From the NCBI RefSeq assembly GCF_900091605.1, contig NZ_FMCQ01000004.1:558001-622000 (forward strand): a stretch of 64,000 nucleotides of DNA, given 5' to 3'. The notes beneath the pieces were generated by a model. It had not been told where the DNA came from and made no database searches. It worked only from the letters and a program-made list of their open reading frames with translations. The stretch is from Micromonospora tulbaghiae. Lineage in GTDB: Bacteria > Actinomycetota > Actinomycetes > Mycobacteriales > Micromonosporaceae. This document shows, in pieces, positions 41,156-54,149 of this stretch (position 1 is its first letter; every line of letters begins with the position of its first letter). The translations under genes were made by a program, and so were the position numbers.

Positions 41156-42414
41156 TTCTCGGGTCCGCCCCCGGGGTGACCCGGTCGGCTCGACGACACC
41201 AGCCGGGCGTGCCAGGCCAGCGCGGCCGGATCGGTGAGCGAGGCGACCTGGTCGATCACCACGCGCAGCCGCGCGACGTCGTCCGCCGCGTCCCGCCACA
41301 GCGGCGCGAAGACCGGGTCGAGCGCGTCAGGAGCCCGGTCCAGCAGCGCCGCGACCAGCCCGGCGAGGACGTCGCGCTGCCGCGCGTAGCGGTCCTCGGC
41401 ACCGGGACGGCGCATCACGTACCGCAGCGCGATGCCCTTGAGCAGCGCGCACTGCGCCCGGATCCGGCGCGGCACCTCCAGGTCGGCGGCGTAGCGGCGG
41501 TGCGGGCCGGGACCGTGGCGCTGCTCGGTCGCGGCCACCACGCCGGCGACGAACCGGCCGGTGAGCACGCTGGTGGTGGCCTTCAACGCGGCGAGGGCGC
41601 GGTGGCTGCCGTCGTACGCCGCCAGCGGGGCGAGCACCGGATCGGCCAGCAGGTCGGCGAGCACCTCGCCCAGGTCCTCCGGCGCCTCCCCGGAGTACTC
41701 GGCGGCCACGTCGGCGCAGAGCGCCCGCCGCTCGTCCGCGTCGGCCAGCAGCGGGCGCAGGTCGACGTACCCGCCGTGGATGCCGTCCTCGACGTCGTGC
41801 ACCGAGTACGCCACGTCGTCGGCCCAGTCCATCACCTGGGCCTCCAGGCAGCGCCGGGCACCGGGCGGGGCGCCTTCGCGCAGCCAGTCGAAGACCGGGC
41901 GGTCGTCGGCGTACACGCCGAACTTGCGTTCGCCGGGGCGACGCGGCCACGGGTACTTGCTGACCGCGTCCAGCGCGGCCCGGGTCAGGTTCAGCCCGGC
42001 CGAACGCCCGTCCGGGGCGAACACCTTGGCCTCCAGCCGGGTGAGCTCCCGCAGCGTCTGCGCGTTGCCCTCGAAGCCGCCGCAGGCGGCGGCCAGTTCG
42101 TCCAGGGCGTACTCGCCGTTGTGCCCGAACGGCGGGTGACCCAGGTCGTGCGCCAGCCCGGCGGTGTCCACCACGTCCGGGTCGCAGCCCAGCCGGGCGC
42201 CCATCTCGCGGGCGATCTGCGCGACCTCCAGCGAGTGGGTCAGCCGGGTACGCAGGAAGTCGTTCGTCCCGGCGGTGTGCACCTGGGTCTTCGCGGCGAG
42301 CCGGCGGAACGCCGCCGAGTGCAGCACGCGGGCGCGGTCCCGCTCGAACGGCGACCGGCCGTACCCGGTGTCCTTGGGCGCCTCGTCGACCAGCCGGGCC
42401 GCGTCGCCGCTCAT
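41146..42414 (-). CDS. dgt: dGTP triphosphohydrolase-like protein
   Basis: 422 residues from ATG 42414 (CGGGAG upstream); a longer reading into 42513 only translates a repeat. HD-domain motifs: [16 protein letters not shown] and [16 protein letters not shown] (metal ligands), then [18 protein letters not shown]. The family cleaves dGTP to deoxyguanosine and triphosphate and adjusts dNTP pools. Its stop codon lies inside the iron box, so the SIP promoter must be within dgt coding sequence. Confidence 0.93.
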   Translation of the reverse strand: MSGDAARLVDEAPKDTGYGRSPFERDRARVLHSAAFRRLAAKTQVHTAGTNDFLRTRLTHSLEVAQIAREMGARLGCDPDVVDTAGLAHDLGHPPFGHNGEYALDELAAACGGFEGNAQTLRELTRLEAKVFAPDGRSAGLNLTRAALDAVSKYPWPRRPGERKFGVYADDRPVFDWLREGAPPGARRCLEAQVMDWADDVAYSVHDVEDGIHGGYVDLRPLLADADERRALCADVAAEYSGEAPEDLGEVLADLLADPVLAPLAAYDGSHRALAALKATTSVLTGRFVAGVVAATEQRHGPGPHRRYAADLEVPRRIRAQCALLKGIALRYVMRRPGAEDRYARQRDVLAGLVAALLDRAPDALDPVFAPLWRDAADDVARLRVVIDQVASLTDPAALAWHARLVSSSRPGHPGGGPENLG

Positions 42415-42433
42415 TTCTCCCGGACTGGCAGAT

Positions 42434-42538
42434 GGTCGCAACTGCGGGGCTCGCAAGACCGGCTCACTCCTCGCGCTCCCGGACCGCGTAGGTCGCGACT
42501 GCGGGGCTCGCAAGACCGGCTCACTCCTCGCGCTCCCG
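42434..42538 (-). repeat. Two 48-bp copies with 57-bp period
   Basis: 42434-42481 and 42491-42538 differ at one base. On the minus strand the unit reads from CGGGAGCGCGAGGAGTGAGC through CTTGCGAGCCCCGCAGT. The right copy contains the last codons and stop of the VOC gene; the left copy ends 20 bases before the dgt start codon. It looks like a dispersed repeat duplicated in place. Confidence 0.85.
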
Positions 42539-42874
42539 CAACACGCAGAACTCGTTGCCCTCCGGGTCGGCGAGCACCGTCCACGCCACGTCCCCCTGGC
42601 CGATGTCGACGTGCCGGGCGCCCATGTCGACCAGGCGCTCCACCTCGGCCTCCATGTCGGCCGGGCGCAGGTTGAGGTGCAGCCGGTTCTTTCCCTCCTT
42701 CGGCCCGGCGACCGGGACGAAGACGAGACCGGGCATCGTGTCGGGGGTCCGGCGGATCTCCACCTCGGCCGGCTTGTCGGTGATCACCTGATAGCCGAGC
42801 GCCTCCGCCCACCAACTGGCGAGCCGGGACGGATCCCGGGCGTCGATGGTCAGGTTCTCCCAGACGGCGGTCAT
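42521..42874 (-). CDS. VOC-family (glyoxalase-like) protein
   Basis: 117 residues from ATG 42874 (GGAGGGG upstream). Pattern [50 protein letters not shown] and a C-terminal [13 protein letters not shown] fits the VOC superfamily (glyoxalase/bleomycin-resistance/dioxygenase fold). The usual metal-binding His and Glu (HLNL and EFCVL) are present. The substrate is unknown. Its last codons (LREREE) are inside the 48-bp repeat, so the native end may have been altered by the repeat. Confidence 0.88.
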   Translation of the reverse strand: MTAVWENLTIDARDPSRLASWWAEALGYQVITDKPAEVEIRRTPDTMPGLVFVPVAGPKEGKNRLHLNLRPADMEAEVERLVDMGARHVDIGQGDVAWTVLADPEGNEFCVLREREE

Positions 42875-42950
42875 GCGGCCACCCCTCCTGATCGACACGT
42901 GGCGGAAGCTCAGGTTACGCCGAGGAGGCCGGAAAGGCGCGCCGGGCGTA

Positions 42951-42984
42951 CGCGGGGCCGCCGGCGAGCACCGGCGGCCCCGCG
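42951..42984 (-). terminator. Terminator of ppdK
   Basis: Perfect 14-bp arms CGCGGGGCCGCCGG (42951-42964) and complement (42971-42984), 6-base loop, five bases after the stop. Confidence 0.8.
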
Positions 42985-42989
42985 CCCGG

Positions 42990-45698
<2,709 letters not shown>

Positions 45699-46009
45699 CA
45701 GAGCCTCCCACGCGCGCCATTGACACTTAACGAAGGTTCAGTTCGGACATACCCCGGTAGTGACCACCGGTAATCCCGGCTCGTCAGCGTCGGTGGGGCG
45801 AAGGCTAGGCGAGTTTCGAGAAACCTGGGAGCGTTCGGTGACTTTCGGCACAACGGTCACCACAATCCGCGTTCGTACGGGTTTTTGGGAACGCTTCCAC
45901 GAGCACGATCACGCAATTCCGATCCCTCTCGTACTCTTGACGTCACTGCATCTCGCGGAACCTGACCTTTGCCATATCCCGCGCGAATACACCCCTCGGA
46001 GGCGTCGCC
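45699..46009. other. Divergent control region, ppdK / hexosaminidase
   Basis: 311 bases with no coding sequence, less GC-rich than its neighbours. It carries CCGGT-N7-ACCGG at about 45753-45769, GTTTCGAGAAAC (45813-45824), a LacI-type site (45886-45899) and presumably both promoters; TTGACG at about 45938 is a possible hexosaminidase -35. Confidence 0.55.
45886..45899 (+). promoter_or_regulatory. LacI-family operator candidate
   Basis: TGGGAACGCTTCCA matches the actinomycete LacI/CebR-type palindrome TGGGAGCGCTCCCA at 12 of 14 positions. It lies 110 bases upstream of the hexosaminidase gene, so sugar control is plausible. No LacI gene is in the window. Confidence 0.5.
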
Positions 46010-47764
46010 GTGCCGACCAACCCCGCCGCCCCGGAGACCGAGCCGGAGCCGTCCGGCACCCGTCCCACCAGCCCTTCCAGTGACGTACCCGCGGTGTCGC
46101 TGCCCGGCGTGCCGGCTCCCGCGGCCGAGCTGGCCCGGGCCGCCGCGGGCCGGGCCGCCGGGGCGCTCGCCGGACCGGCGCCGGTCCGGCTGGGCGACGT
46201 GGTGCCGGCGCCCGAGCAGGTGCTCCCGGACCCGGCCGGTCACTTCACGCTGAGCGCGGACGCGGTGCTGCAGGTCAGCGCCGCCGGGCGGGACGTGGCC
46301 GAACAACTCGCCGGCTGGCTGCGCCCGGCCACCGGCTTCCCGCTCCCGGTCGCCGACACCGCCGAGGGCGGCCCGCTGACGCTCACGCTGTCGCCGGCGG
46401 ACGCCGCCGTGCCCAGCGGCGCGGTCGCGACCGCCGCCTCCGGTCCGGTGGACCACGCGCGGCTCGGGGATGAGGGCTACCGCCTCGACGTGACCGCCGG
46501 CGGCGTCCGGATCACCGCCGTCACCCCCGCCGGGCTGTTCCGCGGCGCGCAGACGCTGCGGCAGCTGCTACCCGCGCCGATCGAGAGCCCGACCGTGACC
46601 GCCGCGCGCTGGGCGGTGCCCGGCGGCACGATCGTCGACCGGCCGCGCTTCGCCTACCGGGGCGCCATGCTCGACGTCGCCCGCCACTTCTTCCCGGTCG
46701 AGGACGTACTGCGGGTGGTCGACCACCTGGCCCGCTACAAGCTCAACCACCTGCACCTGCACCTCACCGACGACCAGGGCTGGCGGATCGCCGTCGACTC
46801 CTGGCCCCGGCTCGCCGAGGTCGGCGGCGCGACCGAGGTCGGGGGCGGCACAGGCGGCTGGTACACCCGGGACGACTACCGCCGCATCGTCGCGTACGCC
46901 GCCCGCCGCCACGTGACTGTGGTGCCCGAGATCGACCTGCCGGGCCACACCAACGCGGCGCTGGTCGCGTACCCCGAACTGGCACCCGGCAAGGTCGCGC
47001 CGCCGCCGTACACCGGCACCGAGGTCGGCTTCAGCTTCGTCGACCCCGCCGACGAGCGGACGTACGCCTTCGTCGCGGACGTGGTCGGCGAGGTGGCCGC
47101 GCTGACGCCCGGACCGTGGCTGCACCTCGGCGGCGACGAGGCGTTCAAGGTGCCGGCGGACAGCTACCGCACCTTCGTGGAGCGGGCGCAGCGGCTGGTC
47201 GCCGCCACCGGCAAGACAGTCGTCGGCTGGCACCAGCTCGCCCCGGCCGAGCACGTCGACGGGCGCGTCCTGCAGTGGTGGGGCACGAACGGTGACGACC
47301 CGGAGACCGCCGACGCGGTACGCCGGGGCGCCCGGCTGATCCTCTCCCCCGGCAACCACGCGTACCTGGACATGAAGTACGCCCCGGACACCCCGATCGG
47401 GAACGACTGGGCCGGTCTGATCGACGTACGCCGGGCGTACGAGTGGGATCCGGCGACCCACGTGCGGGGCGTACCGGCCGAGGCGGTGCTGGGTGTGGAG
47501 GCGCCGCTGTGGACCGAGACGGTCACCAGCCGCGCCGAGATCGAGTTCATGCTGTTCCCGCGCCTGCCCGCGATCGCCGAACTCGGCTGGTCACCGCGCG
47601 AGACGCACGACTGGCCCCGGTTCCGCAGCCGGCTGGCCGCCCAGGGCCCGCGCTGGACCATCGCCGGCATCACCTTCCACCCCTCCCCCAAGATCCCCTG
47701 GCCCCCCACGACCTCGACCCAGATCCCCACCCAACCCACCCCCCACACCACCCCCACCCCCTGA
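46010..47764 (+). CDS. Beta-N-acetylhexosaminidase, GH20
   Basis: 584 residues from GTG 46010 (GGAGG eight bases upstream). An N-terminal Pro/Ala-rich stretch, then the GH20b domain (about 60-190), then the catalytic TIM barrel beginning RPRFAYRGAMLDVARHFFPV. Catalytic Asp-Glu pair in LHLGGDEAF (about residue 378); LHLHLTDDQGWRI and VPEIDLPGHTNAAL are other signatures. It removes terminal GlcNAc/GalNAc from chitin or glycan fragments. There is no signal peptide, so it is probably cytosolic. The tail is a Pro/Thr-rich run just before the stop. Confidence 0.95.
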   Translation: MPTNPAAPETEPEPSGTRPTSPSSDVPAVSLPGVPAPAAELARAAAGRAAGALAGPAPVRLGDVVPAPEQVLPDPAGHFTLSADAVLQVSAAGRDVAEQLAGWLRPATGFPLPVADTAEGGPLTLTLSPADAAVPSGAVATAASGPVDHARLGDEGYRLDVTAGGVRITAVTPAGLFRGAQTLRQLLPAPIESPTVTAARWAVPGGTIVDRPRFAYRGAMLDVARHFFPVEDVLRVVDHLARYKLNHLHLHLTDDQGWRIAVDSWPRLAEVGGATEVGGGTGGWYTRDDYRRIVAYAARRHVTVVPEIDLPGHTNAALVAYPELAPGKVAPPPYTGTEVGFSFVDPADERTYAFVADVVGEVAALTPGPWLHLGGDEAFKVPADSYRTFVERAQRLVAATGKTVVGWHQLAPAEHVDGRVLQWWGTNGDDPETADAVRRGARLILSPGNHAYLDMKYAPDTPIGNDWAGLIDVRRAYEWDPATHVRGVPAEAVLGVEAPLWTETVTSRAEIEFMLFPRLPAIAELGWSPRETHDWPRFRSRLAAQGPRWTIAGITFHPSPKIPWPPTTSTQIPTQPTPHTTPTP

Positions 47765-47797
47765 CCCCCTGCCCCTCCCTCCGGGCGCACCCCCGGG

Positions 47798-47858
47798 GTC
47801 GATCATGAAGTTGACGGCGACAAACCGGACACGAACTGCCGCCAACTTCATGATCGAC
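47798..47858. repeat. GATC-type hairpin element B (61 bp)
   Basis: 16-bp perfect arms GTCGATCATGAAGTTG (47798-47813) and complement (47843-47858), extending to 21 bp with one mismatch; 19-base loop with CCGG. Same arm and loop length as the element at 63795-63855, and likely also the GH20 terminator. Confidence 0.85.
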
Positions 47859-47921
47859 GCACCGATCCCCGGCGCGGCGCGGGCGGACGCCCTCGCCCGG
47901 CGCGTGCCGCCGCCCGATTGC

Positions 47922-47975
47922 CGAGATCTTGGTACGGAACGGCCCCCAGAGGGGCGCGGATCTACCAAGATCTCG
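47922..47975. repeat. GATC-type hairpin element C
   Basis: 13-bp perfect arms CGAGATCTTGGTA (47922-47934) and complement (47963-47975); an inner GCCCC/GGGGC stem (47942-47946 with 47951-47955). Confidence 0.75.
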
Positions 47976-48050
47976 AAGCCGAACCGGTCCGGACCCCGAA
48001 CTCAGGCGCCAGATGGGCCCGGTGGCCAACTCCTCCTCCCATCGCATCGG

Positions 48051-48107
48051 TGATCAAGGAGTTTGCGGCGGGCGCGAGGCCTCAGACGGGCACAAACTCC
48101 TTGATCA
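48051..48107. repeat. GATC-type hairpin element D
   Basis: 15-bp perfect arms TGATCAAGGAGTTTG (48051-48065) and complement (48093-48107); loop of 27 bases containing the palindrome GAGGCCTC. Confidence 0.8.
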
Positions 48108-48340
48108 ACGGGGTGGTGGGGTCAGGCCCGAGGGCCCGAGGGCCCGAGCGCCCCAGCGCCCGGGCGGACCCGGAGCGGGCGGGGTGGGCGGGGTGGGCGG
48201 GGTCTGGTGTCGGGGGCCGCCTCGGTGGGGTCGGTGTCCGGAATCGGGGTGGTCGGGGTCACCGGTGGGGTGGAATCGGCGGCGGGTGCGGGGCGTTGTA
48301 CATGGCAGACCGCGCCGCACCCGCCGACCGCCCGCCCAGC

Positions 48341-48490
48341 GGGCCGGGAATCAGGCCGGGACGCCGGTCGTTACGTCACCGGGCCACCGAGCAGGTCGAC
48401 AGCGCCTGTCGAGCAGGCCGCACCGCCGGGCAGCGCCCCGGGAATGACCCCGGACCCCCGGTCGTTACATCACCGAGCCGCCGGAGCAGG
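48341..48490 (+). repeat. Imperfect tandem duplication before C39 gene
   Basis: Two copies, about 48341-48396 and 48434-48490, about 93 bases apart. Shared core: CGGGAAT, then CCGG, then GGTCGTTACRTCACCGRGCC and GAGCAGG. It may carry a promoter or processing site for the C39-like gene. Confidence 0.6.
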
Positions 48491-48603
48491 CCGTCCCCTG
48501 GTCGCCCGAGCGAGCCACCGGCCCGACGCACATACCGGGCCACCTGATCTTTCTTCGCGGCATCCCCCATCGCCGCGTACCCCCGACGGAGAGGCAACTG
48601 ATC

Positions 48604-49251
48604 ATGGCTACCACTCTGCTGCGCAAGACCGCTCTGACCGTCGCCGGTATCGCCGCCACCGCTGGTGGCATCGCCGGCCCCGCCATCGCCGCCCAGGCCA
48701 CCCCGGCCGAGCGCGCCGCCCAGGTCGTCACCAACGACCGCAAGCACGGTGAGCGGGAGCTGGGCGTGCGCTACGAGGCTCAGCCCAACTTCTACTTCTG
48801 CGGCCCGGCCGCGGCCCGTAACGCGCTGAGCGTGCAGGGCAAGAACATCGACGTGCACGCCATGGCCGAGGAGATGGGCACCACCGAGGACGGCACCAAC
48901 TCCATCAACGACATCACCCCGGTGCTGAACAAGGAGACCGGCAAGGACGTCTACAAGTCGACCGAGATCCCGGTGGACAAGGCCGGTGAGAAGGTGGAGA
49001 AGCTGCGCGCCGACGTGGTGCGCACGGTGGACGACGGCCGGGCCGTGGTGGCGAACATCGCCGGCACCGCGACCGACACCGACGGCAACACCCACTCGTT
49101 CGAGGGTGGCCACTACATCAGCGTGGTCGGCTACCGCGACGGCGGCAAGGTCGTGACGATCGCCGACTCGGCGAACCCGGACCAGGCCTCGTACCGCATG
49201 GACGTGGACGCCCTGGCGCACTGGATCGCCAGCCGCGGCTACAGCTCCTGA
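48604..49251 (+). CDS. Secreted C39-like cysteine peptidase
   Basis: 215 residues. Signal peptide about 1-30 (KTALTVAGIAATAGGIAGPAIAA; cut here to its core). The C39-like papain fold follows: PNFYFCGPAAARNALS (catalytic Cys near 64), FEGGHYISVVGYRDGG (catalytic His) and IADSANP (Asp). GGAGAGGC precedes the ATG. Codons here are somewhat plainer (AAG, GAG) than in neighbours. It probably cuts extracellular peptides or wall proteins. It is monocistronic, ending at a strong terminator. Confidence 0.88.
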   Translation: MATTLLRKTALTVAGIAATAGGIAGPAIAAQATPAERAAQVVTNDRKHGERELGVRYEAQPNFYFCGPAAARNALSVQGKNIDVHAMAEEMGTTEDGTNSINDITPVLNKETGKDVYKSTEIPVDKAGEKVEKLRADVVRTVDDGRAVVANIAGTATDTDGNTHSFEGGHYISVVGYRDGGKVVTIADSANPDQASYRMDVDALAHWIASRGYSS

Positions 49252-49258
49252 CCGAACA

Positions 49259-49295
49259 CGAAGGGCCCGACCCCGAACGGGGGTCGGGCCCTTCG
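49259..49295. terminator. Convergent terminator C39 / dusB
   Basis: Perfect 16-bp arms CGAAGGGCCCGACCCC (49259-49274) and complement (49280-49295), 5-base loop, between convergent genes. Confidence 0.9.
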
Positions 49296-49307
49296 GCGTG
49301 TCCGGGG

Positions 49308-50471
49308 TCAGCCGCCGGAGTCGTCCAGCTCGGCGCCGTCGGGCGGGGTGTCGTCGTCGCGGCTGGCCAGCCATCCGTCGGGCAGGAACACCTTGCCCGG
49401 GGAGTTGGTGCGGCCGCGCGGCTGGCCGAGGTTCTCCACCGGGAACGGTACGGCCGGGTCGAGCTTGCCGAGCAGGTCGTCGAGCTGGGCCAGGCTCTCG
49501 ATCATGGCGAGCGACCGGCGCAGCTCGCTGCCGATGGGGAAGCCCTTCAGATACCAGGCGACGTGCTTGCGGAAGTCGGTGCAGCCGTCCCGCTCGCCCC
49601 GGGCCGGGTTGCGGGCACCCGCCACGAACTGCTCCACCAGCAGCTCGGCGTGCCGGCGCATGGTCACCGCCACCTCGCCGAGGCTGGGCAGCCGCCGCTC
49701 GGGGCTCCCGTTGAACGCGGCCTCCAGGTCGGCGAACAGCCACGGCCGGCCCAGGCAGCCGCGCCCGATCACCACACCGTCGACGCCGGTGTGCGCGACC
49801 ATCCGCAGCGCGTCGTCGGCCTCCCAGATGTCGCCGTTGCCGAGCACCGGCACGTCGAGCGCCGCCTTGAGCGTGGCGATGGCGTCCCAGTCGGCGGTGC
49901 CGGAGTAGCGCTGCGCGGCCGTACGCCCGTGCAGGGCGACAGCCGCGACGCCCGCGTCCTGGGCCGCCAGCCCCGCCTCGACGTACGTCAGGTGGTCGTC
50001 GTCGATGCCCTTGCGCATCTTGACGGTGACCGGCACCCCGGCGGGTGACGCGGCGTCCACCGCGGCCTTGACCAGCCGGGCGAACAGCCGGCGGCGCCAC
50101 GGCAGGGCCGAGCCGCCGCCCTTGCGGGTCACCTTGGGCACCGGGCAGCCGAAGTTGAGGTCGATGTGGTCGGCCAGGTCGCGTTCGACCACGATCCGCA
50201 CGGCGGCGGCGGTGATCTCCGGGTCGGTGCCGTAGAGCTGGAGGCTGCGGGGCTGCTCCTCGGCGCCGAAGGCGATCATGCGCAGCGTCTTCGGGTTCCG
50301 CTCGACGAGCGCCCGGGTGGTGATCATCTCGCAGACGTAGATGCCGCCGCCCTGCTCACGGCAGAGCCGGCGGAAGCCGACGTTGGTGATCCCGGCCATC
50401 GGCGCGAGCACCACCGGCGGCCACACCCGGTGCGGGCCGATGGTCAACGCGGGCAGGGTCGCAGCGGTCAC
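49308..50471 (-). CDS. dusB: tRNA-dihydrouridine synthase B
   Basis: 387 residues. FMN TIM barrel with VVLAPMAGITNVGFRRLC at the start, the DusB signature DLNFGCPVPKVTRKGGGSAL (catalytic Cys), VTVKMRKGIDD, LHGRTAAQRYSG and VLGNGDIWEADDA; C-terminal helical domain binds tRNA. It reduces uridine in the D-loop. Longer than E. coli DusB by a hydrophilic C-terminal tail. Probably transcribed with the MFS gene, whose start is 1.5 kb upstream on the same strand, or from its own promoter. Confidence 0.95.
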   Translation of the reverse strand: MTAATLPALTIGPHRVWPPVVLAPMAGITNVGFRRLCREQGGGIYVCEMITTRALVERNPKTLRMIAFGAEEQPRSLQLYGTDPEITAAAVRIVVERDLADHIDLNFGCPVPKVTRKGGGSALPWRRRLFARLVKAAVDAASPAGVPVTVKMRKGIDDDHLTYVEAGLAAQDAGVAAVALHGRTAAQRYSGTADWDAIATLKAALDVPVLGNGDIWEADDALRMVAHTGVDGVVIGRGCLGRPWLFADLEAAFNGSPERRLPSLGEVAVTMRRHAELLVEQFVAGARNPARGERDGCTDFRKHVAWYLKGFPIGSELRRSLAMIESLAQLDDLLGKLDPAVPFPVENLGQPRGRTNSPGKVFLPDGWLASRDDDTPPDGAELDDSGG

Positions 50472-50508
50472 CTGACCAGTGTAGGGAGGCGTTCCCGGGT
50501 ATCGACGC

Positions 50509-51933
50509 CTACCGGGCCGCCGCCCGCTGCGGCGCGGGCGACGGCGTGGTCCCGGACTTCCCCGCCGGCATGATCAGCAGCAGCGCGAGGACGCCCAGCC
50601 CGCCCGCGACGGCGCCGACGAACTGCACGACGCCGTAGCCGACCCCGGCGGCGAGCAGTGTGAGGAAGACCGCCACGGAGATCGCCCCGGCCACGTGGGT
50701 GGTCGACTCGAACACCGCCGAGGCCGTTCCCTGGTCGCTCGGCGGCGCGTCGCCGACACACACCCGGGTCAGCCCGACGTAGATCGGACCGGCGCTGAGC
50801 CCCCAGGCGACCAGGATGGCCGTGACGAGGATCAGCGGACCGCCCGCGTTGACCGCCACCAGTGCGAGCGTGACCGCGCACAGGGCCAGCGCCACCGCGA
50901 CGACCCGCCGCGCGCCGAACCTGCGGATCAGCGCGCCCGCCGGAGCGGCGCTGACCAGCGCGCCGAGCAGCACCGGGGCCAGCACCAGCCCGGCGCCCGC
51001 CGGGGACAGGCCGTGGACCTCCTGGAGGTAGAGACTGCCCACGACCACCACCACCGCGTACGCGGCCGAGTGGGCGGCGAAGGCGAGGCAACCGGCGACC
51101 AGCGGGCGCGACCGGAGCAGGGACGGCCGGACCAGCGGGTCGGCCACCCGCCGCTCGACGCGCACCAGCAGGAACAGCAGCACCAGGGAGCCGGCGACCG
51201 CGCCGAGCGCGACCGGGTCCGGACCCGACTCGGCGATCCGGTTGGCGCCGAAGATCAGCGCGAGCAGCATGCCGGTGGCGAGGACCGCCCCGGCGAGATC
51301 CAGCCGCTGCCGGCCGCCCGGGTCGGGCCGGCTCGCCGGCAGCAGCAGCCGGGCCGCCACCATCGCCACCAGTCCGACCGGCACGGTGGCCAGGAAGACC
51401 CAGCGCCAGCCGAGGTGTGACGTGATCAGGCCGCCGACGATCGCCCCGGCCAGACCGGCCGTGTTCGCGGCGGCGGCGACGACCGCGAACACCCGGCTGC
51501 GCCACGGCTCGTCGGGGAAGTACGTGGCCGCCGACGCCAGGGTCGCCGGAATGGCGAGGGCCGCGCCGGCGCCCTGCAACACCCGGCCGAGCAGCAGCGG
51601 GGACAGCGCGGTCGCCAGCCCGGCCAGAGCCGAGCCGAGAGTGGCCAGCGCGAGGCTGACGACGATCAGCCGGCGTCGCCCCCACAGGTCGCAGAGCCGG
51701 CCCCCGAGCAGCAGCAGGCCGCCGATGCTCAGCGAGTACAACGTCACGACCCACTGGAGGCGGCCCGGGCCGAGGTGGAACTCGGCACCGATGCGCGGCA
51801 GCGCGGTGGCCACCGCCAGGCTGTCGAACAGCACCAGGAACATGGCGCTGGCCAGGACGAGGGCGGTGGGCCACCGATGCGCCACCACCGCGGGCGCCGG
51901 GGTGGCGGACGGTCCGGTGGTCGCCTGCCGCAT
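50509..51933 (-). CDS. MFS exporter, DHA2-like
   Basis: 474 residues, about 14 helices. Motif A GGRLCDLWGRRRLIVV between helices 2 and 3, and an export-type motif C near GAIVGGLITSHLGWRW, mark the drug:H+ antiporter-2 group. It likely expels a drug or metabolite. It faces glyS (both minus), with the glyS terminator between. No regulator is adjacent. Confidence 0.9.
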   Translation of the reverse strand: MRQATTGPSATPAPAVVAHRWPTALVLASAMFLVLFDSLAVATALPRIGAEFHLGPGRLQWVVTLYSLSIGGLLLLGGRLCDLWGRRRLIVVSLALATLGSALAGLATALSPLLLGRVLQGAGAALAIPATLASAATYFPDEPWRSRVFAVVAAAANTAGLAGAIVGGLITSHLGWRWVFLATVPVGLVAMVAARLLLPASRPDPGGRQRLDLAGAVLATGMLLALIFGANRIAESGPDPVALGAVAGSLVLLFLLVRVERRVADPLVRPSLLRSRPLVAGCLAFAAHSAAYAVVVVVGSLYLQEVHGLSPAGAGLVLAPVLLGALVSAAPAGALIRRFGARRVVAVALALCAVTLALVAVNAGGPLILVTAILVAWGLSAGPIYVGLTRVCVGDAPPSDQGTASAVFESTTHVAGAISVAVFLTLLAAGVGYGVVQFVGAVAGGLGVLALLLIMPAGKSGTTPSPAPQRAAAR

Positions 51934-52047
51934 CTCGCCCCCTCCGCTGCCGCTGAGGGATCTGCTACCCGGCGCTCCCGCCGGCTAACGACACCGGGCT
52001 CGCGGGATTCAGACACGTCGACGCGTCCTCCGGCTCGGGAGACGCGA

Positions 52048-52078
52048 AGAAGGGCGCCGTCGGCGACGGCGCCCTTCT
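52048..52078 (-). terminator. Terminator of glyS
   Basis: 14-bp arms AGAAGGGCGCCGTC (52048-52061) and complement (52065-52078), loop GGC, ten bases after the stop. Confidence 0.88.
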
Positions 52079-52088
52079 CGGTGATACG

Positions 52089-53468
<1,380 letters not shown>

Positions 53469-53581
53469 GTTTCCTCCTACGCCGGCTGGCGGTCGGCGCG
53501 GTTGAGATGGATGGAACCGGGCTGTTCGGGACAACGGTACGACCGTGTCCGTCCCGAGCCCAGCAGAATACCGGGGCCCGG

Positions 53582-54124
53582 TCAGCTCACCCCGCAGACC
53601 TCCACGCCGCCCGTCTGCTGGTCCGCCGCCAGCGTCACGGTCTGCGCCTCCCGCCGGCCGCCGGCCAGCGTGACGTCCACCGGCACGGTGAGCGTGGTGA
53701 GGTCGACCTCGCCCACCCGGTAGCCGGAGATCTGCGGCTCGGTGGACACCCGTCGCTCGAACTCCCGCCGGGGCTCGCGCCGGCGGATGTCGTCGCAGAG
53801 CGTGTCGTACGCCTTGGACCACTCCCGCGCCACGAGCGCCTGGTAGTAGTCGTTCGTGACCGCCCGGCCCTGCTCGCCGATCGCCTGGGCGTTGCTCACC
53901 GCCAGGCCGAGCACCGCCGCGCCGCCCCCGCCGCAGCAGATCAGCACCGCGAGCGCGCCCGCGCCGAGGCCGAGCCAGAGCCGGGTCCGCCCGCCCTCGG
54001 TCGGCGGGGCGGCGAACGGCGGCGCGGCGCCGGGCCCCTGCGGCGGCGCGGGCACCCCGGGGTCCGCCGGCGGCGCGGGCGGAACGGATGGCGGGGGTGG
54101 CGCGGCCGGTCCGGGAGCGGTCAT
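53582..54124 (-). CDS. Single-pass membrane protein with Pro-rich N-terminus
   Basis: 180 residues from ATG 54124. Residues 1-48 are Pro/Ala/Gly-rich and cytosolic; one helix ([19 protein letters not shown], about 49-68); then an extracytoplasmic domain with [19 protein letters not shown] and [13 protein letters not shown], an NTF2-like/DUF4878-type pattern, and two cysteines (C113-type CDD and a C-terminal VCGVS). The function is unknown. Similar small exported proteins are frequent in actinomycetes. Monocistronic. Confidence 0.72.
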   Translation of the reverse strand: MTAPGPAAPPPPSVPPAPPADPGVPAPPQGPGAAPPFAAPPTEGGRTRLWLGLGAGALAVLICCGGGGAAVLGLAVSNAQAIGEQGRAVTNDYYQALVAREWSKAYDTLCDDIRRREPRREFERRVSTEPQISGYRVGEVDLTTLTVPVDVTLAGGRREAQTVTLAADQQTGGVEVCGVS

Positions 54125-54149
54125 ACGCGCCAGGGTAGTGCCCCGGCAC

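Larger units (their letters stand above)
47765..48603. other. Intergenic region with three hairpin elements
   Basis: 839 bases between GH20 and the C39-like gene. It holds the GATC-type hairpins at 47798, 47922 and 48051, then GGGCCCGA repeats (about 48122-48150) and GGGCGGGGTG repeats, then an imperfect tandem duplication (48341-48490). Frames through it are low-complexity and none looks real. Confidence 0.7.

Noticed and set aside
42414..42513. Longer start for dgt at 42513
   Set aside because: The extra 33 residues only translate the 48-bp repeat (RAPQ-type text), while ATG 42414 has a proper ribosome-binding site.
48341..48600. Possible cyclic-di-AMP (ydaO) riboswitch before the C39-like gene
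   Set aside because: Secreted wall enzymes of actinomycetes often have one, but I do not find its conserved core segments here.
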